NCBI GenBank assembly: GCA_001766655.1
Contig: MJCC01000033.1
Span: 1-28,310 of the forward strand
Direction of reading: 5' to 3'
Source: Phytomonas francai
Lineage: Eukaryota > Euglenozoa > Kinetoplastea > Trypanosomatida > Trypanosomatidae
DNA: 28,310 nt
In this document: positions 1-8,398 of the stretch, one piece after another
Position numbering within the stretch: position 1 is the first letter of the stretch
How the letters are laid out: each line of letters starts with the position of its first letter
Notes under the pieces: generated by a model
Databases searched by the model: none
Seen by the model: the letters and a program-made list of their open reading frames with translations, nothing else
What the model was told of the DNA's origin: nothing
Position numbers and translations under genes: made by a program

Positions 1-59
1 GGCTTGCAGTGTTGCATCCTCTCCTGAAAGAGTACACTAGTGCGAGGAGTGGAGAGTAA
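1..59 (+). CDS. 3' fragment of the ZFC3H1-like gene (last 19 codons and stop)
   Basis: The window opens on the second base of codon 809 of the 827-codon gene at 25791-28274. It reads in frame through LAVLHPLL and ends ...SARSGE, with TAA at 57-59. It is either the same gene seen again because the molecule is circular, or the end of an upstream copy in a tandem array. Confidence 0.85.
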   Translation, partial: LAVLHPLLKEYTSARSGE

Positions 60-65
60 TTTATA

Positions 66-95
<30 letters not shown>
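1..95. repeat. Left copy of 95-bp terminal direct repeat
   Basis: These 95 bases are identical to 28216-28310. They hold the 3' end and stop codon of the gene that ends at 28274, followed by the first part of an (AT)n tract. The identity covers unique coding sequence, not only the microsatellite, so it is not chance. It implies circularity, a tandem unit, or an assembly overlap of k-mer size. Confidence 0.97.
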
Positions 96-99
<4 letters not shown>

Positions 100-116
100 T
101 GTATATATATATATAT
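69..116. repeat. Interrupted (AT)n microsatellite
   Basis: AT dinucleotide tract at 69-97, interrupted by GATG, then TA again at 102-116. It lies just after the stop at 59, so it would be in the 3' UTR or spacer before the gene at 496. The window's right edge stops inside the copy of this same tract. Confidence 0.95.
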
Positions 117-430
117 GAATGCCAACATTGTTTGCTTGAGTAGAGTTAGATGATAAAAGCAACAGTGATAAAGACTAAATACAATTGGCTCCATGCATTT
201 TACCCAGGAAAAGAACGGCAACTGTTTCTTGGAAGAGGGAAAAAAAAGTGGCATCCGCACTATCGATTTTTGCTTTAGTTTCAACCAATTTACAAAGCTG
301 CACGTGATGACATGCATTTGTCTGACGCACTTGAGATAGGTTTACCTCCTTTGAGTACTTCAAGCGTTGTGTTGTTGATTTCTTGTTAAAGGAAATCATA
401 TGTGTGTCATTGTAAGGCAGTAGCTTTTTA

Positions 431-486
431 AATTTTTTTTTCATAATTTTAGTGTTATTAGTATTTTCTCCTTTCCATGAGCACAG
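431..486 (+). promoter_or_regulatory. Candidate trans-splice acceptor region with small uORF
   Basis: A T-rich tract at 433-450 is followed by AG at 451-452 and 460-461. A second pyrimidine stretch at 462-476 is followed by AG at 480-481 and 485-486. An ATG at 477 opens a five-codon uORF ending in TGA at 492-494, two bases before the main ATG at 496. Use of the first AGs would keep the uORF in the mRNA; use of the later ones would remove it. Confidence 0.45.
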
Positions 487-495
487 TGCGATGAA

Positions 496-3450
496 ATGAT
501 CCAAAGACAAGCCGCCAATTTTACCGGCGATAATCCACGTCTCAGTGTCCTCTTCGGGCCGATCCAGGTGGCTGCAGTATACCCGACCTTCGCCATCCTC
601 TTCTGGGATGCCCCACGGCACATTGGAAAAAATTATCTTGTTGACAGCATTCAGTGGCACTACACAACCGAGTGGAATGGGTCCCGTGCTCATGCAGAGC
701 TCCCTCTCAGTGTTTCAGCCAACGCTACACATATCACTATCCCGTTGCTCTACCCTGGCGAGACGGTTTACGTCCGTGTGATTGCCAAAGGTCACCTAAA
801 GAACGGCACGGTTGCGTTGGGAAACGCAAAAATCTCATTTTTAGCAAGCTGCACGGTACCTATGCCATGGCTGCAGCCTGGAGCACTCAACAGTTCTCTC
901 TTCTTTGATGCATTGTATATGTGTGCGAATGATTGTATACCACTGACCTTTACGCAATCTCGTTCCGAAGTGAGTAGGGTTGATGATAAAGGTTACTGCG
1001 TCCTCGACACGGCTGCACACTGCCACAAGGTTCACGTATTGTACAAGGGGCCACAGCCGCCCTCTGGGAGCTCTTCTATTTACTATCTTGTGGTAACCAG
1101 CACAACAAAAAAGGAAAGCCGCAGCACGAAGCTTTCCACATTAGCTCTGCTTCAAACGCTACAGGAGGAGCAGGCGGCGGTAATTTTCTGCGGCGTTGGG
1201 GAGCTGGGTGCGATTGCGGCAATGAACGCATATAGCGTGTTTGCGTTCCTATCTCAGCACTCTGAACTGCACTTCATGGAGGGCCAGCAGTCACGTTTGC
1301 TTTGCATAGTGTACGGCACTGGCCGCCGATGTTTCACGCACGAACCGTCGTTGCTTCGCAATGCCGCGTATCTCAGCGGCAACGTCCTTTTTTACTCGGG
1401 TCTTCCAGGGCGTTCTGATGTCTTTGTGGAGCTCTCGGAGGTCATGTCTACCGCTTGCACTCCATTTCCTTCCAGGGAAAGGGAGGGGTCGCTACTGGAT
1501 GTGCCTCTGGGCGTACGTACAGTTCCCGAGCTAAATCCCCAGTCGGGTTGCTCTAGACTCTCTCTTGAGATCTCTAGCATAGACCCTGTAACGGACGAAG
1601 AACATTTGGAATGCCTGAACGTTGCCCATCATCTAAACTTTTTATGTGATCTCGTACTTCCCCAAGGTTCTCGGGGTCTTCTCAAGCCGCAAATTCACAA
1701 TATTCACTATCGTGATGTCGATATAGCGACCGTTCTGCTGGATATTCAGGGCCAAAACCTTCAGTTTAACCCGCTTGTTACTGGCATATGCTGTGCAAAT
1801 GGCTTCCCGCTCGTGATGACCACACGAAGTTCTTCTTCAAGCCTCATCACGGTCTCTGTATCTTTGATGCAGACAGTCGTCCAACTAGGCCTTCTCTCTG
1901 GTGATTGCGTCGATCTATCGTATAATCGCCATCTGCTCGTTCAGGTGCTGGTGCAGACCGATATGGGAATCATGGAGGCCCAAACATCAGTTCCGATTTC
2001 CATTCCCACTGGGATGGTTGAGCTCATACGAAACACATGCAAGACCGAGTCCACTTTTTCAGCTTGGCTGTCAGGACTTCCATCGGTTTTTATCGGCACC
2101 AGCGTAAATTGGTTGCCCTTTCTTTTTGGCAGTAGCACCCGTGCCCTGCATCGAGATAACGCATCAAGTCAAGTGGACCGCATTAAGGAGAAGCTATTCA
2201 GCTTGACTTCAGCTTCAGAGTTGTCTTCTCACTACGCAAACCGCCAGAAACAAGCTGAGGGGGGGTTTATGGCCTTTGCATCTGCAGTAGCTTCTAAATT
2301 TATGAGAAAGACTGGGCCGGAGATGCCGGGGTCTCTTTTCTTATCTTCCCCTCCTCAGCTTAAGGATGCTGCCTTTTTCGGCTACACACCGGGCGTGTGT
2401 AATGAGAGTAAAGCGACACACCTAACCGATTTTTTGACTCATATGTCCTCCTGGAAGATGCGCATTTTCCAGGGTCTACCTCATCTTGGCGATCACAGCT
2501 ACAAAGCCAATCTGCAGCACCTCCTTCTTCTGTTCCAAGTGATAGACGCTGCTCGAGACTTGCCATTGGTCGGCTTGGAGCTTCTGCTCTATGCAACTGT
2601 ACTTCAGCATCTACGCAGCAGTGATAGCAACATCGGTATAGTAGAGGATCGTCTCCATTTCTGCATCACGGAATCTTTATCCTTCGAAAAATTTTACGAG
2701 CTGTTCTTCCCACTTTTTCTAGCTTCCGACCTCTTGTCGGGTGATATTGAGTCTAAAATCGTCTGTGAAGTGGCCCAACTGTGGAGTATTTGCTTGCTTC
2801 TGGAGCTACGGTGCGTGCAGGCTCTTATCCATGTAGTTGCGGTAACCGGCTGCCATTGCAGTGGACGCTCTACGATTATCAACGCCCTCCTTTCAACACT
2901 TTGCACTTCAAAAGAGGTCCTGAGCACTAGGGAAGTTGTTCTACGACAAATCAATGAGCACGAGTTGGAGATTCTGCAGCAGGTGATGCGCCTCGGCATA
3001 CCAACCACAGTGTTTGTCGTGGGAGAACTCACTGATTTCTCCGGAGCGGCGTTTTCGTCGATCGTGCGTACTGTTCAGAGTAGTGCAAAGGACTACGGGT
3101 ATCAAAAGGTCCAACTTGTCGTGTCTAAAGCTGACGAGCATCTGCAGCACCACGAAGCAACAATGGAAGCTGAGTTTCTTTCCTTGAAGGACTACGAGGA
3201 AGGTGAGATATTTGTAGCGGTGAGGCGTCTTCTAGACGCCGTAGCAAATACGCTGCTTTCTCACGCTGAGGGGCCTATTTTGGCTTTGTCATTGCTTCCT
3301 TCACCTGTTTGCATTCAAAGCCTGTTTGATCGTCTTGGTGGACGTGACATTCGTGGTGAGGATCTCTTTGCCTCCGCACTTGTACATGTTTCTCGACAAG
3401 CACTGCTTCGTGCCATCACTGAGAGTCTTCGACTTCACGCTAGCCCATAA
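496..3450 (+). CDS. Lipase-3-like (catalytically dead) protein with degenerate GTPase-like C-terminal domain
   Basis: 984 aa, not matched to a named gene. The N-terminus (about 25-110) is beta-rich and could be a fibronectin-III-like fold. Residues about 190-310 resemble a class 3 lipase: the nucleophile-elbow region reads IFCGVGELGAIAA (230-242), where GHSLGG is expected, so the serine position (235) is glycine. A later CIVYGTGRR segment resembles the VYTFGxPR strand of that family. Near the C-terminus are G-protein-like motifs: GCHCSGRS at 785-792 (Walker A with Arg for Lys at 791), DFSG at 847-850 (DxxG) and SKAD at 877-880 (G4-like). DxxG-to-G4 spacing is shorter than in Ras. Both active sites look degenerate, which suggests a scaffold or regulatory role. 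The domain calls are inference from motifs. The first in-frame ATG downstream of the acceptor region is at 496. Confidence 0.85.
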   Translation: MIQRQAANFTGDNPRLSVLFGPIQVAAVYPTFAILFWDAPRHIGKNYLVDSIQWHYTTEWNGSRAHAELPLSVSANATHITIPLLYPGETVYVRVIAKGHLKNGTVALGNAKISFLASCTVPMPWLQPGALNSSLFFDALYMCANDCIPLTFTQSRSEVSRVDDKGYCVLDTAAHCHKVHVLYKGPQPPSGSSSIYYLVVTSTTKKESRSTKLSTLALLQTLQEEQAAVIFCGVGELGAIAAMNAYSVFAFLSQHSELHFMEGQQSRLLCIVYGTGRRCFTHEPSLLRNAAYLSGNVLFYSGLPGRSDVFVELSEVMSTACTPFPSREREGSLLDVPLGVRTVPELNPQSGCSRLSLEISSIDPVTDEEHLECLNVAHHLNFLCDLVLPQGSRGLLKPQIHNIHYRDVDIATVLLDIQGQNLQFNPLVTGICCANGFPLVMTTRSSSSSLITVSVSLMQTVVQLGLLSGDCVDLSYNRHLLVQVLVQTDMGIMEAQTSVPISIPTGMVELIRNTCKTESTFSAWLSGLPSVFIGTSVNWLPFLFGSSTRALHRDNASSQVDRIKEKLFSLTSASELSSHYANRQKQAEGGFMAFASAVASKFMRKTGPEMPGSLFLSSPPQLKDAAFFGYTPGVCNESKATHLTDFLTHMSSWKMRIFQGLPHLGDHSYKANLQHLLLLFQVIDAARDLPLVGLELLLYATVLQHLRSSDSNIGIVEDRLHFCITESLSFEKFYELFFPLFLASDLLSGDIESKIVCEVAQLWSICLLLELRCVQALIHVVAVTGCHCSGRSTIINALLSTLCTSKEVLSTREVVLRQINEHELEILQQVMRLGIPTTVFVVGELTDFSGAAFSSIVRTVQSSAKDYGYQKVQLVVSKADEHLQHHEATMEAEFLSLKDYEEGEIFVAVRRLLDAVANTLLSHAEGPILALSLLPSPVCIQSLFDRLGGRDIRGEDLFASALVHVSRQALLRAITESLRLHASP

Positions 3451-3489
3451 ATGTTGAGACACTGGCCCCTCACATGAAATGTGGTTGCT

Positions 3490-3511
3490 TTTCTTCTTCT
3501 TCTTCTTCTTC
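3490..3511. repeat. (TTC)n tract
   Basis: About seven TTC units in the 3' UTR of the preceding gene, 40 bases past its stop. In kinetoplastids such pyrimidine tracts can direct polyadenylation of the upstream mRNA together with downstream splicing. No gene start lies close enough to make it a certain splice signal. Confidence 0.85.
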
Positions 3512-3688
3512 AATCGGTCATAGGGATGAGTGGTGAGTGGAAAAAGGTAAGAAATCATACGATAGGACTCGTTTCGATCAATTCATTGAAGTATTTATTT
3601 GGTTATCACATTTTATCTTGAATAGGGTTGCTTGCAATTTGTACTATCACGTAGGCTCATGGGTTCGAGAGTCCTTTCGAAGAGACCT

Positions 3689-3752
3689 GTAAAACCTTTC
3701 TCTTTGACATTCACTTTTTTTTTACATACCAGTTTTTTTTCATACGCCCAAG
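3689..3752 (+). promoter_or_regulatory. Candidate trans-splice acceptor for SYF1
   Basis: Pyrimidine tracts at 3695-3703 and 3713-3723 precede CAG at 3730-3732. Another T-run at 3733-3740 precedes TAG at 3750-3752. No ATG lies between these AGs and the ATG at 3825, giving a 5' UTR of about 70-90 nt. Confidence 0.5.
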
Positions 3753-3824
3753 TAGGGAAAAAAACATATTGAGTTTTAAGAAAGCTTTTAATCCACCTTA
3801 AGTAAAATTGTCCATTAAGAAGTC

Positions 3825-6194
3825 ATGAGCAATGGATTGATTATTGATGCGCTGGAGTGGGAGGTATTGAAAGGCCCGGTTTCCTCGAAAATATGGATTC
3901 AACTAGTAAAAGCAGTCTCTGCGGAGACCTATCCTGATCCATCTAAGAAGGCGAACGCTATAAACATCGTGTATGAGCGTGCTGTTCGCGCATTGCCCTA
4001 CTCGTACAAGCTATGGTCTTCGTATTTGCGGTATAGACAAGAGGAAACTAAATCCTTATGTGCACCAAACGAATGGTTTCAGTCTATGCGTGAATTGTAT
4101 GAGCGTGCACTTGAACAGCTTCCTCTCATGCCGCTACTATGGGTCTCTTATCTTGAGTTTGTGATATCTTCTCCACTCCTTCGGATTGTAATAGTTCGAC
4201 ATATTATCGGCCGCAGTCTGCATGTCCTTCCTGTGACTCAACACCACCACATTTGGAAGATTGCGAGGGCCTGGAGCGCACGTAGCGCCGTACCTACGCT
4301 AACATTTAAGGCCATCTGGTCTGTTTACTTGCAATTTGACAGCACGGTGAAGGCTCAAGCTCAGTATTTCTCACTACTTTTTCATCGCGGAAACAATGAG
4401 GAGTTTTTGCAGGAGTGCATAAAGATTGTCCAGGGTCATGCGGATGATGGCTTGGTTACAATTGACCACGTGGTGTTTCAGGATCCTAGTTTTTGGGAAC
4501 CAATTGCCATGATATTTCAGTCTGTTGGGTGGTATTACTCTGGAGAAATTAAGTCTCTGAATGAGTTTGTAGAGTACGGCTCCAAGTATTGCGCCTCTCC
4601 ACACTATTTTTCAATGTCGTTTGCAATGTTTCTATATGGTCAGGGCTTGATAGCGGAGGGCCGCGAAGTCTTCATTAGACTTCTCAGTGAGGCCCCTAGT
4701 CCCGATGAGTTGCAGGAGACTTATCATGTGGCGCTTGAGACGGAGAACCAGCTCGTAGAATCATTCGCACTCAGCGAGGAGCTCCGAAGCATGGATGCCC
4801 CCCAACAAGTAAGGGTAATGCAACGTGTATTTTCGGACGCTTCCCCGCTGGACCACTTAAGACGTCTTACGCACGAGTACTCTATGTGGCTCAACCAAGC
4901 CCAAATTCGCCGTAGTCCACGCTCCGTTCCACTTTGGTTAAAGCGGGTCGAGCTGTTGCAAGAGAGGGGAGCTTCCGCTTCTGATATCGAGAGTCTTTTC
5001 CGTCAAGCGATTGTTCACTGCACGTCTGGCATGCGGGAGGTAGATACCGCAGTTGGGCAACTTTTTCACAGTTTTGTGTGTTACTTGATCTCACAAGGGA
5101 AGCATGACGCAGCGGTGCAAGTACTTTCCGAGGGTGCGTGGAGTATCCCTTTCACTACAGTTTCCATTAATGCCGACCTTTTGGGGATTTATAGCGAGAT
5201 ACAACTGAGGAATGGAAGTAACTCTCATTCAAAGGCAATTCTTCCTATTGTACTCGAAAAGTTGCTGACATCACCACAAAAGGGTCTTAGGGGACAGCGT
5301 GGGATTCTTGCACCATCAACGGGTGCAAAATCCGCGTCACTTCGCCTTGATTACCGGCCTTGGTTGCTTTTAGTAGATACATGCGTCGCATCACGTGACT
5401 TGGAGGGTCTCCACAAGGTAGTACATCATTATTTTTCCTCAAGCGAATTCACAGCCGAGGGCTCCGCGTATGTTGCCCACTCTATGTGGAGCCTTGGCGA
5501 TCACAGTGGAGCTGCGCGTGCATTAGAGTTGGGGCTGAATACCTTCCAACCTCATGACGGGCCCTCAGTGATCTTTCTAGCTGATCAATACATTTCTTTA
5601 TTGATAACCAACAGTCGCAAATCCGGTGCCAAATTACAAATGCATCATATTCGTGAGTTCTTTAGGATTGCTGAAGAGGCTGCGCTAGCTGCTCTTCTGG
5701 TGGCACCGGCAGCGACTCTAAATTTCCTGTTAACCTGTGCATGGCTTGAGTCTGAAGAGGGACTGTTTGGAAATGCCGTTCAAATCCTACAGAATGCTGT
5801 TCAACTAGCCTTGAGCCAGATACATGTGCAGTCCCACCAGGCGCTGTTGATATGCATCATAGAACGTGCTATACAATCCACATTTGTCTTTAAGGGACTT
5901 TATGCAACAAGAGAGTACTGTCGAAAGCTTCTAAGCATGACGGAGGATGTTATGCTCCTACAGCGTGTTGCTTTACACTGGTCGGCACTCGAGAGGCGTT
6001 GCGGCGAGCACGAGACAGCTCATGTCATCATGGATGCGAGTTCCCCCAGCCAGGACCCTTTGTCTGCACATGGTGCGGTGTACTGGAGACTTTGGGAGTC
6101 CTTGTGTGCAAGTGTTAACGAGTTCGAGAAGGTTAAGCGGCGGTGTGAGCAGGTGGCGGTCCGCTTTGCCAAGAAAGATGGCACTGCCACCTAA
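3825..6194 (+). CDS. SYF1: Pre-mRNA splicing factor SYF1 (XAB2 homologue), HAT-repeat protein
   Basis: 789 aa; family members are about 800-860. Tandem half-a-TPR repeats start at the N-terminus. YERAVRALPYSYKLWSSYL (50-68) and LYERALEQLP (91-100) with LLWVSYLEF (104-112) carry the HAT Trp/Tyr/Glu pattern. The segment SLHVLPVTQHHHIW (131-144) matches the most conserved block of SYF1/XAB2. Further repeats continue to the C-terminus (for example ALEL after a W-S-L-G-D-H segment). SYF1 is a scaffold of the Prp19/NTC complex in activated spliceosomes. In kinetoplastids it would serve chiefly trans-splicing in the nucleus. The acidic C-terminal tail common in animals is absent. Crooked neck/CLF1 is the main alternative, but the N-terminal block favours SYF1. 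Confidence 0.9.
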   Translation: MSNGLIIDALEWEVLKGPVSSKIWIQLVKAVSAETYPDPSKKANAINIVYERAVRALPYSYKLWSSYLRYRQEETKSLCAPNEWFQSMRELYERALEQLPLMPLLWVSYLEFVISSPLLRIVIVRHIIGRSLHVLPVTQHHHIWKIARAWSARSAVPTLTFKAIWSVYLQFDSTVKAQAQYFSLLFHRGNNEEFLQECIKIVQGHADDGLVTIDHVVFQDPSFWEPIAMIFQSVGWYYSGEIKSLNEFVEYGSKYCASPHYFSMSFAMFLYGQGLIAEGREVFIRLLSEAPSPDELQETYHVALETENQLVESFALSEELRSMDAPQQVRVMQRVFSDASPLDHLRRLTHEYSMWLNQAQIRRSPRSVPLWLKRVELLQERGASASDIESLFRQAIVHCTSGMREVDTAVGQLFHSFVCYLISQGKHDAAVQVLSEGAWSIPFTTVSINADLLGIYSEIQLRNGSNSHSKAILPIVLEKLLTSPQKGLRGQRGILAPSTGAKSASLRLDYRPWLLLVDTCVASRDLEGLHKVVHHYFSSSEFTAEGSAYVAHSMWSLGDHSGAARALELGLNTFQPHDGPSVIFLADQYISLLITNSRKSGAKLQMHHIREFFRIAEEAALAALLVAPAATLNFLLTCAWLESEEGLFGNAVQILQNAVQLALSQIHVQSHQALLICIIERAIQSTFVFKGLYATREYCRKLLSMTEDVMLLQRVALHWSALERRCGEHETAHVIMDASSPSQDPLSAHGAVYWRLWESLCASVNEFEKVKRRCEQVAVRFAKKDGTAT

Positions 6195-6337
6195 CATATG
6201 GCCCACAAAAATGCGTTAACAGCAAAACATAACTGATCTCAGAAAGCTGCTTCGTGCCGTACCCAAAGGGCACTATAGCGCCAATGGGCTACACCCATTT
6301 GGGAAGTGACACCAACCTTGATAACTGTGATCTTGAT

Positions 6338-6392
6338 CTGCTTTTCAGCGTCTTTCTCCGTGTGAATTGGTTTCCGTTTCCATGTAAAACAG
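6338..6392 (+). promoter_or_regulatory. Candidate trans-splice acceptor before the BRCT gene
   Basis: CTTTTCAG at 6341-6348 is a good acceptor. A second pyrimidine-rich stretch leads to CAG at 6390-6392, 18 bases before the ATG at 6411. An ATG at 6382 is followed directly by TAA and is only relevant if the first acceptor is used. Confidence 0.45.
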
Positions 6393-6410
6393 ACAATATA
6401 GGATTTAGAC

Positions 6411-7112
6411 ATGTGGGCCATCACGAAGCGGCTAATTCTAAATAGCGAGGCATGCCAACAGCTGGAGGGGAGGCGCAGACTGTGTGACTTTCAGAGCAAC
6501 GCATGGCTTCTGCCATCGCATTTGCATGCTTTGAGGCTCAAGATGCGCGCTCGGAGCCCGCCGCTCATGCTTCCGGCTGAACACTTCATGGAGACCTCGC
6601 CTAATGCCTTCCCACTTTCTCAGGTACCAGCTCACCTCATGTCCACAATCCTGGAGCGCGCACCTCCACCAGGCGCACCAGGTCAGCTCCCGATGATTTT
6701 TGACGTGGCTGATTCTGGTACATATTTCTGGCGTCTGTCCACAATGGATGAGTTTCTGGACGCGAGTCTCATCTGGGGTGAGATGTCTTTTCTGCACAGT
6801 TGGCTCTTGTGCTCCTCTAAAGTGGTTGCGTGGCCTCAGTGTCGTCTCCCGCCGCTCATGATACTTAACGTGCAGGAAACCACTAACCCTTTCCTCCTTG
6901 ACCCCCTTCTAGAGCATGTAAATCTGATGGACGGAAAGCCACTACCAAAATCCCTCAGTAGCGGCTTGACGACAGTGGCTGCCCAATTCGGGTACACATC
7001 GTTTAGCTGGCTTGAGGCCTGCGAGGCGGCGCCAGTTGTGAGGAGTAGTGCCTTCTGCACGACTGGTTGTTCCAAATCAGCAACTCCTGTAAGGATCTGC
7101 GTCGGAACTTAG
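6411..7112 (+). CDS. N-terminal part of split tandem-BRCT protein
   Basis: 233 codons from the ATG at 6411, which follows a good acceptor. Function is not recognised from this half. A segment around Trp131 (MSFLHSWLLCSS) resembles the last helix of a BRCT repeat, where a conserved Trp sits, so an extra degenerate BRCT may be present; this is weak. The frame runs past the start of the BRCT reading frame and ends at 7110-7112, after a short tail without domain character. The open frame that carries the first clear BRCT begins right after a stop at 7046-7048 and has no ATG at its start. The two frames therefore most likely form one gene broken by a -1-type shift (one base lost or two gained) between 7049 and about 7063. 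Confidence 0.6.
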   Translation: MWAITKRLILNSEACQQLEGRRRLCDFQSNAWLLPSHLHALRLKMRARSPPLMLPAEHFMETSPNAFPLSQVPAHLMSTILERAPPPGAPGQLPMIFDVADSGTYFWRLSTMDEFLDASLIWGEMSFLHSWLLCSSKVVAWPQCRLPPLMILNVQETTNPFLLDPLLEHVNLMDGKPLPKSLSSGLTTVAAQFGYTSFSWLEACEAAPVVRSSAFCTTGCSKSATPVRICVGT

Positions 7113-7921
7113 TGATGGAGATCGAGCGCCTGGGCGCTCGGGTTGACACGGGCACGCCGTACAACCCGCGTGCGACGCATCTGGTAGTGCTCGAGGGGAT
7201 CACGGAGCGCACGGAGAAGTATCTGTGCGCGTGCGCGGTGGGGATCTTCATAGTGCCACCGTGCTACGTACTCGACTCCTCGCGGCGTGGCCACTGGCTG
7301 CTCGGGCGGATGGGCGAGTACGACATGAACCCGTGCCACCGCAAGGGGTCCGGCGGCGCGACGCCACCGCTGCTCCTGCCCTCGTTCCCGTTGCGCCCCC
7401 CTTTTGCGTGCTGGAGGGTGCTGCTTCTGGCAAGCCAACCCTTCGTCGCCAGCGGCATCAGCGCCGTGCTTCGGGCTGGCGGGTGCCCCCAGATGCACAG
7501 CTTTGTGTTCGACGGGGGGAGCCCCGAGGGTGATGGTGGGGTCGCTGTGCCGCAGCGTGGGGGGCCGGAGGGGGATCCGGCGCTTGGGGTGGCAAAGCCG
7601 TACACGGCTGATCTTTCGGCGCGCGGCGTGACGAAGGGGCTGTGCGCGTCCAGCAGGCTGGGGGAGGACCTTTTGAAGCAGTGCACGCACATTTTGGTGG
7701 AGTGTGTGACGGTTTCCACGACCTCGACGACGGGGCACTTCGACCTGCCGCCGTGGTTCCCCCACCAGCTCCGGTGCCCGGCGTACTATCCTCGTGTCTT
7801 TACGCTGGAGCTGCTGTACCACTGCCTGTGCGCGAGCTCGGAGGATCTGTTCGATGCGGACGGGGCGGTCGTCAACGAGGTGTTGATCAGTGATGCGTGC
7901 CGGGTGGAACCTTTTGTGTAG
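7049..7921 (+). CDS. C-terminal part of split protein: two BRCT domains
   Basis: Open from 7049 with no ATG near its start; the first in-frame ATG (7114) lies inside the domain. BRCT-1 spans about 7061-7300: a first strand DWLFQIS, then MEIERLGARVD and RATHLVV (the TH-hydrophobic strand), then PPCYVLDSSRRGHWL. BRCT-2 spans about 7405-7870: WRVLLLAS, VLRAGG (the GG turn), CTHILVE and a closing helix VFTLELLYHC. Tandem BRCTs usually bind phosphopeptides in DNA-damage or replication proteins; which family this is cannot be told. The 5' half is AT-moderate while this half is very GC-rich, the change falling close to the frame break. Either the assembly has an indel here or the gene is a pseudogene. 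Programmed frameshifting is less likely because no slippery heptamer is obvious. Confidence 0.7.
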   Translation, partial: CLLHDWLFQISNSCKDLRRNLVMEIERLGARVDTGTPYNPRATHLVVLEGITERTEKYLCACAVGIFIVPPCYVLDSSRRGHWLLGRMGEYDMNPCHRKGSGGATPPLLLPSFPLRPPFACWRVLLLASQPFVASGISAVLRAGGCPQMHSFVFDGGSPEGDGGVAVPQRGGPEGDPALGVAKPYTADLSARGVTKGLCASSRLGEDLLKQCTHILVECVTVSTTSTTGHFDLPPWFPHQLRCPAYYPRVFTLELLYHCLCASSEDLFDADGAVVNEVLISDACRVEPFV

Positions 7922-7967
7922 CGCCTGCCCAGAGAGGACTGCGTGTGCCCCCTTCCCCGCAATGGAT

Positions 7968-7985
7968 GGGATGGGGTGGGATGGG
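7968..7985 (+). other. Potential G-quadruplex in 3' UTR of the BRCT gene
   Basis: Four G-runs GGG-GGGG-GGG-GGG separated by loops of 2, 1 and 2 bases, on the coding strand about 50 bases after the stop. Short loops predict a stable structure in both DNA and mRNA. Function is unknown. Confidence 0.7.
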
Positions 7986-8019
7986 ATAGGCGGTCCTTCC
8001 GCACCTTATAGACTACTTT

Positions 8020-8398
8020 TTGTATTTTTTCTTGAACCATAGGGAGCATTGCGCGGCGCTTAGACGTCGCCTGACAGATATGCTCGCGTGGAAAGCGCGA
8101 AAGAAGTGATTTGTAATACCACCCGTCGCAGTTAGCATAGCAAGGGATGACAGATGTGTAAATCGATGCCGTTGTTCAGACCGCACTCTTCCCATTCCTT
8201 TTCTATCCCCTCTCCATCTTGTCGGGACGAACGCACGAGCGTGCGTGCCCACCTCCTTCCTCAAGGTACCCATATCCAGATAAAGCGACAGCCCTGTGTT
8301 GTGTCTCGCAGGCGTCGAAATACCATTTAAATAGGAATCGCTAAACAAGCGCAGTGTGTGGGGTAGGTGCGAGTTTCGCTGTCTCTCTTGTGCGTTGC
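8020..8398 (+). promoter_or_regulatory. Spacer with weak splice acceptors before CSL4
   Basis: A T-rich tract at 8020-8033 leads to TAG at 8040-8042, far upstream. Nearer AGs are 8310-8311 (after GTGTTGTGTCTCGC) and 8353-8354. A CT-rich stretch at 8373-8397 runs right up to the first ATG (8399); the next AG after it is 8415-8416, which would favour the second ATG at 8426. No other gene is seen in this stretch. Confidence 0.35.

Noticed and set aside
175..693. Minus-strand frame of 172 codons over the start of gene 1
   Set aside because: Half is T-rich spacer DNA and half is antisense to gene 1; no family resemblance.
7109..7822. Minus-strand open frame of 237 codons
   Set aside because: Opposite the BRCT domains; low-complexity Arg/Pro/His translation typical of antisense GC-rich DNA.
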